Counted from the stretch's first letter, positions 11,804 to 24,377 are shown. The stretch is DNA of 64,000 nt from Isoetes taiwanensis (GCA_021234155.1 JAJEKV010000027.1:8044873-8108872), one strand, 5' to 3'. The notes: generated from the sequence alone by a model not told the origin. Numbers and translations: made by a program.

Positions 11804-12686
11804 TAAGCACCAACACCCTAATACCTTTATATGCCTAAGAAGGGAGATACTCTCCTATTTTGTGCTTGAGAAGGGAGATATTTTTCTACCTCTTTTTTGA
11901 AATCCTATACACGTAGAAATGATTGGTCGCGCTATATCTGTAATCAAACACCCTATGATTTGCAGTGGTTGCTTATTCTATCAATACAAAGATTCGAACC
12001 TCCATAAAAGAAGAACAAAACCTTTTTGACAGTCCTCTAACCACCAACACCCTTAATACCTTTACATGCTTGAGAAGGAAGCTATTTTCCTTGGGCATAG
12101 GACCAATTGTCTATCCCACCATATTTATTTCCTTTTTTCCCCTTGAAACCCCCAATCATTTTTATGCTTATTCAAAATGAGGAATTTTGAGGGCAGCAAG
12201 ACAACAGTAAAACAACAATTCTAAGGAATACGATCTTGAGCGAACCTCGACATATAAATGTAAATGTAAATTTATTCACTCTCATAGAGACCCTACGGTC
12301 TAGGAGACGAAAAATCAGAAACAAACATAAAGGTGCTACAAAATGAGGGACAAGTCAGTCCATCGCTGCAAAGAAGCCTCACGCTCCTCAAGGAAAGATG
12401 CAAGTGATTGTGAGCATAACCGAAAAACTATATATACATTTCGAAGATCCGACTCGTTCAATCCATGACGATCTCTTGAGGCATTGGGCAAAACCAAGGC
12501 ATTAAATGATATTTATAGGATGGAAGCTGATGCTCATCTAAGAAATTTGGGGCTTTAAGAGGTCTGTTATTTCATTTAATTCTTTGATTGGAATCTGCAA
12601 ATGTGAAACAATGTACCTATTGTCAATTCAATTTAATTTATAATGTATTAATGTAATTGGTGCTTTAGCATATACAAGAAACTTAT

Positions 12687-12708
12687 CGCGGCGGCCAAGG
12701 CCGCCGCG
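12687..12708. repeat. 22 bp GC-rich palindrome
   Basis: CGCGGCGGCC and GGCCGCCGCG face each other across AA, in otherwise AT-rich DNA. It is conserved without change in the duplicate at 17527-17548. A strong hairpin is expected. A degenerate relative (GGCCAAGACCATCGCGAAC) lies at about 47264. Confidence 0.85.
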
Positions 12709-13010
12709 AACGTTTCTCTTCCCCTTGGCCGCTTCAAACGTTTCTCATGTGATGATTTTTTAAACACATGAACAGATTGGAAATAATATTTCAATATTTC
12801 ATGGTCTGATCTGGGCATTATAATAACCGAGGCATTATAGAGGCCTTAGGCTCATCTATTCAAAGTTCGAATTACAATATTATATCTGGCACATATAATC
12901 ACTTGTTCTTATGCCAGCAACACTTAATGTATTTTGCAAAATCAAATAGCATGATTTAAATGGTCTGTAAAACCTGGAGCTAAAAATGCTCAATCAAAAT
13001 GGTCTAACAT

Positions 13011-14884
13011 GCACAAGGCCCCCAAAATTGAATCAGTATGATTTTTTTTAAATGATTTATTAGTGAAAACCAAATCTTAAAATCATTACCGGTATGTGGG
13101 CCAAAAAGTTTACAAACCATATCTGGTTATACATTATAGTTCATCACTACAATTCCACGACGTGATAAAAGATCGTTGTTTTTTTATATAGTAGTAGAAC
13201 ATGATAGTTATAGTTAGTCTTCATAACAACTTAAAATATATGATGTGCATTATTGCTTAATATGTCTAGTTTGATAGAATGATTATTAATCCCATCTATC
13301 TTTCTTAACATATACACATGGTAATTTTAAGTGTTTATGTTACGATGATTTATAGTGATTAATCGTAACAACATACGATAAATGTAATTGGTTTAGGTTT
13401 GCTAGTATGAGTTTATAGTGATTAATTGTAACAACAATATATGATAATTATAGTTGGTTTAGATTTGCTAGTATGACTTTTTTTGCATGATACCAAATGG
13501 TTAACCACCTAATATTACCAAATAGTTCACCTTTGTAATTTTACAACCTAATTTTGAGCATATGATATTTAATATGATATTTAATAGTGTTGTATGGGAA
13601 GGTGAACATGTGGGAGTTGAACCCACAATTTTACCATATGTTTCACAATAAAATTAGATCAGATATAGTCATGTGATATGTTTCTAACGAGCCAGACACC
13701 TAAAAGGTCGGATGCTTCATAATGCAAATAGAGAGGATCTTCCAGGACTGGTGGCCGTGCCATTAGGCGGAATCTTTGAAATTCTCAAATTAGCCCCACA
13801 AAAGTTGTGATTCTAGAAGTGGGCGATTTCATGAATGCTTTCAATGCGAGCCTTTATTAACTTCATCTTTGTCTACCTTTGAGCTTGTTAAATGTTTAGA
13901 ACCATGGGTATGATGTTTCTTTGGCTTTTACTAGGGCCAGCTAACCAACATGCATTCCGGTAGATTGAAGCCAGTGATTGTCGTGATTTTCTTCGCGGAA
14001 GGCAATAAACGTGCCTCCCATCCACATAGGCCAATAACCTTTTGTGCACGCAAATCAATAGGAATAACTTAATGTCATTTATAAATACACCAAGACAATA
14101 GAGTTTTAAGATAATAGCTAGATTAAAAAGTATTTCATAAAACAAAGATCTACAAGGATAAAGATAGAGACCTTGTAAAATGCCGCGATATGATAGAGGC
14201 ATTAAACTTTCACAAGCAAATTCTTCTCCCGTTATCATGCGAGATGGATAAGAAAAAGAAGGCGTTCAATCTGTGGACCCCTTGACAGCTTCATCTGGTC
14301 AAACAACTGGCAAAAAAGCAATCAGCAGAAGGGCATCGCACCGATCATTATAAGCACCAATCAGAGCTGATGGTAGAGAGGATAGAAAGTATCCTATAGA
14401 TTCTGAACGTGTATTTCCTCTCCATGGACAAAGTCTTGATTCTACATGTCAAGCTTCTTCCGAATGCTTCAACAAATGGGCTATCAACTATACCGGCAAA
14501 GGGGTAAAGAAAATGAGTCCGGTTCGACCAGCCTAATTTTATTACACTTTTTCAGCCGAGATAATAGAATTAAGTGCCTTCTACAGCGAGACATATTATT
14601 CACAAAGCTCATATTACAGACATGGAGAATCAAGATGGAATTTATTATGAAAAAAACGAACCCTCATTTTGTGACCAAGATTTTGACGTAGAAAAGATAA
14701 GGTGTGCTCCACATCCTTCACAATTTTATTGTATCCGTACCAATATTTACCCATCCTCGTCTAGCACAAGCTAGTGGACCAATAATCTGCCACAGGAAGA
14801 GTTTTAGACGCCAGGTTTTTTTAGAAGTATAATCATTCCTAAAAGGAATGAGGAATTTAGAAGCCAGGTTGCTTAGAAGCATGA
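13011..14884. other. AT-rich spacer without a recognised gene
   Basis: No coding frame with recognisable homology. The frame at 13888-14238 on the minus strand and those at 14446-14774 show no family motif. Short echoes occur, such as a GATTTATAGTGATTAAT word twice near 13350-13430. I see no RNA gene. Confidence 0.4.
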
Positions 14885-15275
14885 AAACAAAGGAGCATTA
14901 CCTAGTGTAATATGATAACCCCAGCAATAACCCTGGAAAAAGACAGGTTAGGATCATACAGAAGATGAATAAACTGTTGAAGACAATAAAAATAGCTTGC
15001 AGAGTCAAAACCTGCCTGCTCTAACAAACTGAAATAGATAAGTAGTAAGGAATACCCATGCAATCATGGAAGCATTGAAGCAAAGAAGCATTACCTAGTG
15101 TAATATGCAAGAAAGCCACTTCGCCCTGAACTCCAGCAATAAGCCTGGAAAAAGACAGGTTAGGATCATACAGAAAATGAATAAACTGTTGAAGACAATA
15201 AAAATATCTTCCAGAGTCAAAACTGGCCTGCACTAACAAATCAAAATAGATAAGTAGTAAGGAATAGCCATGCAA
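14885..15275. repeat. Tandem duplication of a ~190 bp unit
   Basis: The unit at about 14885-15065 is repeated at about 15080-15275. Shared words are AAGCATTACCTAGTGTAATAT, AAAGACAGGTTAGGATCATA and TAAACTGTTGAAGACAATAA. The second unit carries a small insertion after TAATATG. No coding function is evident. Confidence 0.85.
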
Positions 15276-15710
15276 TCATGCCTAAGAACATCAACTAGGA
15301 TCTAACCTTGAAATCTAATGCAACCTAGCATGATGCCTCCAATGCTTCCAGCTACAAAATGGTACTATCTTCTTAAAGCTCTAGGCACAGAAAATCAAGA
15401 CTCCTTGGCATAAAATACATGATTCTGTAACTTTCTTGTTGTTTCTCCACTACACAAACTGAACACAATAAAGCAAAAGACAAAATGTTTCACAAGATTT
15501 TTCTTCCGGCTCTTTTTCTAGAAATATTAAACTGACAAAGAGAACATGGAGAACTTGCAGCAGTTCCAAAGGAACTAAAAAGAAATTCTAAAATATATGT
15601 ATTTACAATGCCCTTGCCGAGCAACAGAATGCTTGTGCACCATCTACCTTTCTCATAAAACCTTTCTTTGTCTATAAGTCTTTGTGCTTGCAACTTACAA
15701 AATGCATAAA
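15276..15710. other. Spacer before the second duplicated block
   Basis: No gene seen. The last bases (CATAAACGGTTC) lead into the duplicated Copia LTR fragment. Confidence 0.4.
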
Positions 15711-15948
15711 CGGTTCAAGATAAATATAACATATGTGCATATTTAGCATTAGGTTAACCCAATACTGAATAATTAGTTTTAACTGATGCACCACTAGTAT
15801 TATGACATGATAACCTATGTTGTTTCTTTCAGATGCTTGACATAAATCCTTGTGCACTTAAAAAACTGACAAAACTAAAATTTAATGCCAGTACTGATGT
15901 GGCTTGATAGAACATGTTAGCTTGATAGAACATGTTATTACTTGGGCA

Positions 15949-16641
15949 GTGACGATAGTACGACGAATGTTGTGAACAAGAAAGTCCTCCAGATGGACAG
16001 TGTAATGGTTGATTGGTTTATGCTTATTCGCACTCGTCGCGCCCAACACCCCATGTGGCCGTCAGATTCAGCCATCCTATGGCTCCCATATGGTCAGGGT
16101 GCACCCGCTGCGAATATACTTAGAAATGATTGGTCACACTATATTTGTAATCAAATACCCTATGATTTATAATGGTTGCTTATTTCACTGCCAGGTTGGA
16201 GCTGTGGAAGACGAATGCCACACACTTCAGAGTTGTCCAGCATATGATGACATTCGGATATCTTTATCCGAATGGTCCATCCCCGCCCCGCGACGAAAGA
16301 TGCCGAAGCACGAGCTTGGTACGAAGGTTGGGATCATGCATTCAAGAGATCATGGATCACCGAGATCAGCTCGATCCTCGGGCACTTACCAGATACATGT
16401 ACATATTTCTGTCCCTCATGATATATATTTATATTTGTGTTTGTATTTGTACCGGTTTTTCCACCAAATAACCCTTCGGGGCGGGGAGGGGGTTTTTTAA
16501 TTCGGACAGTGATACACTTGTTGCGCCTCCTGTTTGGGTCCCATAGGCCAATTAGTCTCCATGGACGACAAAAACTCTATTCTATTCCATTCCATTCCAT
16601 TCCATTCCATTCCATTCCATTCCATTCCATTCCATTCCATT
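15949..16641 (+). mobile_element. 3' end of a LINE retrotransposon with an expanded ATTCC tail
   Basis: A 163-residue frame at 16009-16500 contains GAVEDECHTLQSCPAYDDIR. This resembles the cysteine/histidine motif at the C-terminus of plant LINE ORF2 proteins (a C...H...CP-Y-DIR pattern). It is followed by an untranslated region and a pure ATTCC tail of about 57 bp. The reverse transcriptase part is absent, as expected for 5' truncation. Confidence 0.65.
16582..16641. repeat. ATTCC pentanucleotide microsatellite
   Basis: About eleven consecutive ATTCC units. The same position in the twin block (11781-11803) holds about four. This is the most variable part of the duplication. Confidence 0.9.
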
Positions 16642-17526
16642 CTAAGCACCAACACCCTAATACCTTTATATGCCTAAGAAGGGAGATACTCTCCTATTTT
16701 GTGCTTGAGAAGGGAGATATTTTTCTACCTCTTTTTTGAAATCCTATACACGTAGAAATGATTGGTCGCGCTATATCTGTAATCAAACACCCTATGATTT
16801 GCAGTGGTTGCTTATTCTATCAATACAAAGATTCGAACCTCCATAAAAGAAGAACAAAACCTTTTTGACAGTCCTCTAACCACCAACACCCTTAATACCT
16901 TTACATGCTTGAGAAGGAAGCTATTTTCCTTGGGCATAGGACCAATTGTCTATCCCACCATATTCATTTCCCCCCCCCCCTTGAAACCCCCAATCATTTT
17001 TATGCTTATTCAAAATGAGGAATTTTGAGGGCAGCAAGACAACAGTAAAACAACAATTCTAAGGAATACGATCTTGAGCGAACCTCGACATATAAATGTA
17101 AATGTAAATTTATTCACTCTCATAGAGACCCTACGGTCTAGGAGACGAAAAAATCGAGAAACAAACATAAAGGTGCTACAAAATGAGGGACAAGTCAGTC
17201 CATCGCTGAAAAGAAGCCTCACGCTCCTCAAGGAAAGATGCAAGTGATTGTGAGCATAACCGAAAAACTATATATACATTTCGAAGATCCGACTCGTTCA
17301 ATCCATGACGATCTCTTGAGGCATTGGGCAAAACCAAGGCATTAAATGATATTTATAGGATGGAAGCTGATGCTCATCTAAGAAATTTGGGGCTTTAAGA
17401 GGTCTGTTATTTCATTTAATTCTTTGATTGGAATCTGCAAATGTGAAACAATGTACCTATTGTCAATTCAATTTAATTTATAATGTATTAATGTAATTGG
17501 TGCTTTAGCATATACAAGAAACTTAT

Positions 17527-17548
17527 CGCGGCGGCCAAGGCCGCCGCG
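17527..17548. repeat. 22 bp GC-rich palindrome, second copy
   Basis: Identical to 12687-12708, with the same surrounding sequence (ACTTAT before, AACGTTTCTC after). Confidence 0.85.
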
Positions 17549-18012
17549 AACGTTTCTCTTCCCCTTGGCCGCTTCAAACGTTTCTCATGTGATGATTTTT
17601 TAAACACATGAACAGATTGGAAATAATATTTCAATATTTCATGGTCTGATCTGGGCATTATAATAACCGAGGCATTATAGAGGCCTTAGGCTCATCTATT
17701 CAAAGTTCGAATTACAATATTATATCTGGCACATATAATCACTTGTTCTTATGCCAGCAACACTTAATGTATTTTGCAAAATCAAATAGCATGATTTAAA
17801 TGGTCTGTAAAACCTGGAGCTAAAAATGCTCAATCAAAATGGTCTAACATTGGCTTTGCTTATTGTATATGCTAAGAGCAAATCTGCCACAATCTTAAGC
17901 ACTTGCATCACTGGGACTGTGTCACTGGGATAGAGTATTGAGGCCACCATAAAGAGATTTCACTTCTCCAGAAGTCTTCACTAGCCAATAGTGAATATTC
18001 TGCTCCTAGTAC

Positions 18013-18193
18013 CTTTACAACCAATGTATTTACTGCTAAGACTGCAGGAGCGTCCACACCATTCAGATAAGCCTTAACTTCAGGAATTCCAGATCCTGCT
18101 GCAGCAGCTGGAGCAACAAAAACACATAGAATAGCAGCTAGAAGAACTAGGACAACATTGATCGCAACAAACACCATGAAAGCCATGAAGTAC
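18013..18193 (-). pseudogene. Orphan exon of a CLC-type chloride channel/transporter
   Basis: On the minus strand an AG acceptor (TGATGCAG) is followed by 181 bp encoding YFMAFMVFVAINVVLVLL and then APAAAAGSGIPEVKAYLNGV, ending at a GT donor (GTAAAG/GTACTAG). This is the CLC segment spanning a membrane helix and the selectivity loop GSGIPE; the serine form is typical of chloride-conducting plant CLCs, whereas nitrate exchangers such as AtCLCa have proline. One extra Ala sits before GSGIPE. The next expected exon (with the GKEGP motif) is not found down to 17850, where the unrelated duplicated block begins. I see no convincing upstream exon either. It is probably a gene fragment, unless the neighbouring exons lie beyond very long introns. 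Confidence 0.75.
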
Positions 18194-20739
18194 CTGCATC
18201 ACAGCAACATATTGTAAGTGTTCTCTGCTTCTATGTTTAAATGGCTTGATATTCTATCTGGCACGCAATAAGGATCCTATATACTCCACAAGACATTGCA
18301 AACTCTTAAGATGTTTATCCTTTTTTAAATCCTTTTTTAAACCATGTGTTTACATCCTTGTAAGAAGCTTGATTGTGTGACACTGAAATGCATATCAAGA
18401 AACCATATTTCTTCCCATCGTTATACAACATAGATTTAACAGGCTATAGACAGCAGCAACAGACCCATGTCGTGAAAACCATGTAAATGATTCGTGGCAA
18501 CAGAGTCCGGACTGTCAAAGGAAAAGACTAGGTTTAAACACAAAGGATTACTTTAGAAGCACACAAAAATGCTATGTGGTCTTCCCCGAATTAAGGATCT
18601 ACACAAAGTCCATTGTACATAAAATCTGCACTGCCATCCTCACCTGATTGGTAAAAATCGTTCAATGCCAGCACCAAATCTAGCAACCAAGAAATGGCTA
18701 TTATAGCTAAGCAATCCTGAAGATAAAGCTGCAAAACTGGAAATCTTACTTCTGTGTTCTGCAAGTTAAAAAACAACAAATAAAAATTTCTCCACATATT
18801 GAAGAACGGGCTTCTCTTTGTTCTGTATGTTCATTTAGAGCATTCAGTGTCCTTCACGTTTTAGTAATGTCAATTATTCAATATTGGTATCAATTTGCCA
18901 TTACAAAATAATGCAATCACATAAAAAAAGGCTATAAAACCTAGTGATCATCTATGGCAATATATAACTTTCTATTCTATTCTACATTAGCAATTTTCAT
19001 TCTTAAGATCAACTTATGCAAAAGATTATCAACTTACCAAGCTTTTTGAAGAAAGGTTCGCTTCTACCATGGAACTGTAGAAAGCCCTCCCTAAATAGTA
19101 ACTCCCGTGATGCAAAATTAGTTAAACATTTTTCCCAAGTTGGCGGGCATCACCTCCATGGTGGACATCGTCTCCCTAATAAACTCAAAGAACAGTAAGG
19201 GCCAAGTTAGTTTATGCAAAAGGCCTTAAAATTATTAATGACAGAGTATGAACGTAAACAGATGCTTTTTGAACTGCATTTACATTATCATTGTTATCAT
19301 AAAGTTAAGATAACAAAGAACGATATTAATATGTCAGCATGTACCCCAGAGTGTTGAAACATAATTGGAGTCATTTTCTAAAAAAAATGAAATTCAGGGG
19401 ATCCAAAGCCTGATCATGGCTTGGGGGACTTGAACCTACTTTAACCGTTTGTACCATTAAAAATATTGTGTGTTTTAAAAGCTTATCTTCAGGCAAAGCA
19501 GCAAGCAAGAGTAGAAGCTGCTTCAAATCATCTGCTGTAATGAACCATAGAAGGGAGCTCATACCTGCTAGGGAGATTATGAGAACCTTGCAGATATGCC
19601 CTGTGGTGGCAACATCTGGTTCAGTATTAGGAATTTCAACCTATGGCGGAGGCTGCTTAGCTCAGTTTTATTTTACCTCGCTTTTTCTTTCCTTGTTCTT
19701 GAGAGGAAAGAATACACACCTTAAAAAGTATCAGACCTGTCCATCGAACTCATTTCCGCAAAATCTACGAGCGATATTGGAGTTCCGGAAGCAAACTGTT
19801 GTTTCTGGGGGAACTATTGCTCGTTCAATGCAATGAGTGTTTGAAAACTACTGCACGAAGATCACCCAAATATGAATTTTTTACATTTTAGATAGATGCC
19901 CAACAAATTGGTATCAGACCTGCGCCCAAGAATGAGATGCCATGTTAGAAATAGATAAAAACTGCTCACTTAACGCAGCACCACTTTCTGGGCCAAAATT
20001 TTGCCAGACAGTGTTTTCTTGTCAACTCAAAAAGCTGAAATTCTTCTTTCTACTCCCAAATCCGACCTTTTTGGTTTAGAAAAGGCCCATCCTAGGTCCG
20101 GATAACTGGGCTTGAAAGAACACAACCGAAGATAATCGAGCCTATTATACTCTTTGATTTACGCAAAAACCAGTAACATACCTGCATAGAAGGTCTGAAT
20201 CGATGAACTCTTCCTAGTGTCTTCATAGTCCATGAATTCTCTTTACCTGCTCCAGAGACACCATAGAAGTAGAAGCTGGAACCCTCAAAGAACCGCCACA
20301 GAAGCTGAAGATGCCCTTGAAGAAGCACCGAAGCTAAAGCCGGAGCCATGGACTCAATGCTGGATCAACTGGATTTTTGCCAAGGCGGCTTGCTTGATCT
20401 CGAAGAAACCTCGTTGCCTTGCTCTCGACGAAAGCCAAGCCCAGCAAATTTCAGAAGCCGTAACTCCTTTTTTTTTTCCTTCATTTTTTTTTTAAGGCAC
20501 GTGTCTCTCCCAGGTTTTTTTTTCATCAAAGAAAATAGAAAGAAGCAAAAAAGGAACATGCTTTATATAATGTTTTGATGATGGATGCAATGATTCATTT
20601 CAAATGCAAGGTTCTTCTTATGTCTTTAATTTCTTTCATGCATTTTATTATTTTCGTAGATGTAGAATGATGATGGCACCATTAGTGGCTGGACTATTGA
20701 TGCCATCGTCATCCTGCAGTTGTCATTTGATTTGTTTGC
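18194..20739. other. Spacer without a recognised gene
   Basis: Several frames of 60-120 residues exist (for example 18591-18797 minus, 19468-19836 plus, 20092-20349 minus) but none shows a family motif or a consistent exon structure. A YGVSGAGKENS string at about 20260 on the minus strand superficially recalls a P-loop but lacks a supporting domain. T-rich runs occur at 20465-20525. Confidence 0.4.
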
Positions 20740-21380
20740 TGTTGCCATCGATCCGAGCCATCGGATCGGTATTCTTGAATAGGGCGAGCATGCATCTCTC
20801 CTATGCATGCATGCATTGCATGCATTTTCTGGGGCTCTAGTTCGTTTAGGGATCGCTATTTCTTGCAGGTTCTTCATCGACTTCTCATCGGCATTTTCTC
20901 CTCTCTCTGCAGTTCCCTTGACTCCCACCCACCCTGCCTTAATATGTATATCATTGTAAATATTATTTTTTGTTGCGTGGCACACGTGACCAGCCCCTCG
21001 CTTTTTCGAGGTTTTTTTTTCTATTGGTTTTTTTTGTTAGTGATGTGCAGGTCTAGGGGTGATGCACGACTTCGTATTTTCTGTGGAGCATGGTTTTTTT
21101 TTTTTTGGGAACGTTTAGCAGCCTTGCATTGTCCAAGCCCCTTGCCGAGATGTTATCGCTAGGGTTTTTCCTCGAAAACCCGAAAGAGTGGGGTTTTTTA
21201 ATCCCGACAATAAGCTCTCAGTAGGTACACTAGCGAACATCTATAACAAACAATTTTATTTGGGGTCCACGTGTTATAATTAAATATTCCCGATGTTTCT
21301 CATTTTTTGGGTAACTTGTGATGTACAGCTACCCGCTCTATACCATTGTAGAAAAACTACTGAGATGAATGAAAAGCCTA
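20740..21380 (-). repeat. CATGCA-rich dispersed repeat, copy 1
   Basis: In inverted orientation this matches 58590-59270. Shared features are the CATGCATGCATGCATTGCAT tract (20795-20825), the AAGCCCCTTGCCGAGATGTT stretch, and the core CCTCGAAAACCCGAAAG with GTTTTTTAATCCCGA next to it (21165-21215). A partial copy of the core lies at 45090-45420. No transposase or reverse transcriptase is visible, so it is probably a non-autonomous element. Confidence 0.7.
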
Positions 21381-24180
21381 GCAGTTTTCTCCTCTTTCAA
21401 CAGTTCCCTTGACTCTCGTTCTTTGACAGCAGGCAGGGGAGGGGTTTCTTCCTGCTTGGTTTGACAGTTTTGGCGTCTTTTTCCATGATGTGGCATGTTC
21501 TTCCCCAAATTTAGCCACAAAGCCATATACAGATAGTACGTAGATAAATATTTTATTGTCCATGGAGACCAACCAAGGGCCATGAGACGTACAAAACATA
21601 GGCAAGTGTTCCAAAGAACAATACTGATGCTACTTAGATTATCTAGACATAGCCAATCCAAGGATTAGAAGATCAATGGTCTACAATAATGGTTGTGCCT
21701 CCCATATAGACTGCCAATTCTTTTGCAAACATGCTTCCCTCACTTTACAAACTTCTCCTGTAGTTACATAATTAAAGAGGGAAGTTCTTCTGCACAAAAT
21801 CTAGTCCCTTTAAGGTAGTTTCAATGCTGTAGTTTCGATGCTGAAGAACATGCAGCCTAGTGAAGTGCATCATGAAACTAAACCAGAAGATGGCGAGGAT
21901 GATCAGGTCCTCAACATGCACATGCTTGGATCAGTAAAGAAATGAAAAGCTACATCCAGATCTAAATGGTCCTCCGTCATTGTCTCTACAACATCTATAA
22001 TGTGTAGATTCAAGGTTCTAGCATTAGACACTAGGAAACCTAAACGCCGCTCACCAGGCTGATGCTGGAGTTCTAGCTCTACTGTGCATTATGGAGATGC
22101 CTAGACTCTCACCTCAATATAATGCTTTTCCTATAGCTGAATTCCAAACAATGAGTTTTTCATCAAGACATCAAATGTTCCCCCGATCTCTGGACTACAA
22201 GAGTAAAAAACCGTCACGAGGATTAATTGTAACATTCCTGAAAGTTCCTGAAAGTCATGGATGTGTCACTCATAGATCCCTCATAATGAATAGTTTGTAC
22301 CTGGTCACCAAATATAGATTGCAAATGCCGGACTTATATATCTAAAGCAGTTTATTGATCTTTCTAGATCTCTTTGTCACTGGGTATTTTCCGACGAGGC
22401 TGTTCATGGCAATAAAGCTAAGTTAGGGAAGGCTCTTCTAACAATGGTTCATAGAATTAAATCTCTCATGTATTGGTCCTCTGTATCAACCAATAAAGGT
22501 CATTGGAGACCAAAGAGAGGAGGTGGCAAAATTATTTGAATGCTACTAACAACTTGTTTCGGGCTTGGAAGCTAGACCTTGAAACCGACACTTACCAATA
22601 TGTTGAGACGACCTACACTGGTTACAAAAAAGAAGGTGAGAGAAGAAGAGCAACATGCTAACTCATGAAACGTAAAAAACATATAGGTGCAATTCGGTCC
22701 TCTTCGCCTATCATGTTGTGCCATGTGGCACTTTTCTTTTCCAGGAACACCGTCAAGACTTTTATTGCAGCAGTTTTCTTGCATTCTGTTGCGTTACTCA
22801 ACATTCTCCTATTTTACCCATAATTCTCGGATTTTACCCAACTTTATGTCCTACTAAATCACACCTCTTTGTCTTCCATGTTACACCAATGTCTATTTAC
22901 CAGACATTCCTGAGGTGTCAACACAGCTCCGCACTCCTCGTGTCGCTCAGTTTCCATCTCAGGAATGTCAGACATTCCTGTATACAACAATATTGCTTTA
23001 AGCATCCCATACCTGTCTTTGCAAGGGGCTAAAAAACACGATCGTAACTATAACTGATAGTTAAAATGCAACATGAAGTATTATTATAGATGTTATGCTA
23101 GTACCTAGCAGTATAACATGAAGTGTTATTATAGGTTTTATGCAAGTATCTAGCATTTATGGAACGCTGAATTGAAAATATGGACATCATTGTTGAAAAC
23201 AAAAATGGCAATAAACTGTGGCAAAGTAATCTCCCTTGAAAAATCCAATGGCTCAATACAATGAGATACTCATAGTGTCAAACAACGATTCCCATGTGAT
23301 AAGCCTTTACGTACCTTTGCGTAGCCTTACAATGTTTCAATGGGGTATACGTGGTCCCATTATGGAATCTTTGAGGTCCCAGAATGGGACGTGATACCCC
23401 ATGGTAATTCGTTGGACTTCAAAGATTGCATGGACATCACTACCATGACCACCGGTAGATTTTAATTTGATTGTCATATATATGCCACAAATTGGTACAC
23501 TATGCTTCGTATCGTTCTTAGCAAACAAGAATTGAACTTCATTATGTGCTTATAGGATGTTGTCCTGTTGTTGTATGACGTAAAAAATACTATCTATCTA
23601 TTAGTTTATAGTTAGGAACAAAGTAAAACACTAGGTATCAACACATTCTATTATAACTAGAAGTTGACTAGAGCCAGAAGTTTGATAGGTGGTTAGTAGG
23701 ACCTAAGCATCAAATATCTAGAACCCTAGAAGCCAATTAGGCTTGTGTTAGGTCGACAACACAGTAAACACGAGGTACCAACAGGTTCGACTAACTGAAA
23801 GTTCACAACAACCAGTGGTTTGATAGTTTAGTAGGACCACTCGAAGCGATAGATTGATAAGCTAGTAGGACCTGGGTAGCAAATATCTGAACTCTGGAAG
23901 ACGATTAGGTCTGAAGGTTAGGGCGAGCGAGAGGGTGAAAATATCTGGAGCAGAGCAATGAGGGTGCGCCACGAGAAAGAAGATGGACGATCCAGGTGCA
24001 CAAGGAAGAGAGAAGGCAACGTTGATGCTAAGTTTGGCAAAGAGACATGAGCTAGGGCCATGGGCCACGCCCAAGATATTACAACTTGAAGAGGTTGGTG
24101 TCTCCATTGGAAGAAATGTGACAAAAAAAACTTTTGTTTATAACAAAAGAAAAATAATCAACCCCATGCATGGGCCGTCC
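21381..24180. other. Spacer without a recognised gene
   Basis: No supported coding region. The minus-strand frame at 21338-21661 overlaps the repeat edge and has no known domain. A loose duplication of AACATGAAGTRTTATTATAG lies at about 23070-23150. A near-repeat of a 40-50 bp motif (TTGATAG..TAGTAGGACC) occurs around 23675-23870. Confidence 0.4.
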
Positions 24181-24377
24181 GTTTGCACCCCACCTATAAC
24201 CATGCGTCGCCGGCGGTTCCGATTTTCCGGCTAGATCTCGGCCGATCCAGGCCGCCCGCGCCCCGTGTCGAGCCTCCAAGCGCATAGCTATGGCTGTTTG
24301 GAGGCTAGCGATGGGCGGCATTGGCTGCTTCGGCAGCTTCCGGTGGCCCCGAATGGCTCCGGCGGCATGGCCGTCAG

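Larger units (their letters stand above)
10908..13010. repeat. 2.1 kb direct duplication, copy 1
   Basis: Nearly identical to 15711-17850. The shared block starts inside the Copia LTR (AACGGTTCAAGATAAATA) and ends at AATGGTCTAACAT. It includes the LINE 3' end, an ATTCC run and a GC-rich palindrome. The left edge lies within the LTR, so the duplication happened after the Copia insertion. Confidence 0.93.
15711..17850. repeat. 2.1 kb direct duplication, copy 2
   Basis: Copy of 10908-13010. The first ~122 bp are a truncated Copia LTR with no retroelement attached. It differs mainly in simple sequence: the ATTCC run at 16585-16641 is longer, and a C run near 16971-16980 replaces CCTTTTTTCCCC in the other copy. 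The LINE coding end is less rearranged here. After 17850 the two copies diverge completely. Confidence 0.93.

Noticed and set aside
12687-12708. Helitron 3' terminal hairpin
   Set aside because: No CTRR terminus at the expected distance downstream, and no Helitron sequence adjoining.
18591-18797. Second CLC exon upstream on the minus strand
   Set aside because: Hydrophobic but without any CLC motif, and the splice signals are poor.
20232-20349. YGVSGAGKENSWTM string on the minus strand, like a kinesin P-loop
   Set aside because: No other motor-domain motif in any frame nearby; most likely chance.
20626-21162. Overlapping ~119-codon frames on both strands
   Set aside because: They coincide with the CATGCA repeat, and the homologous copies at 58-59 kb do not keep the frame.
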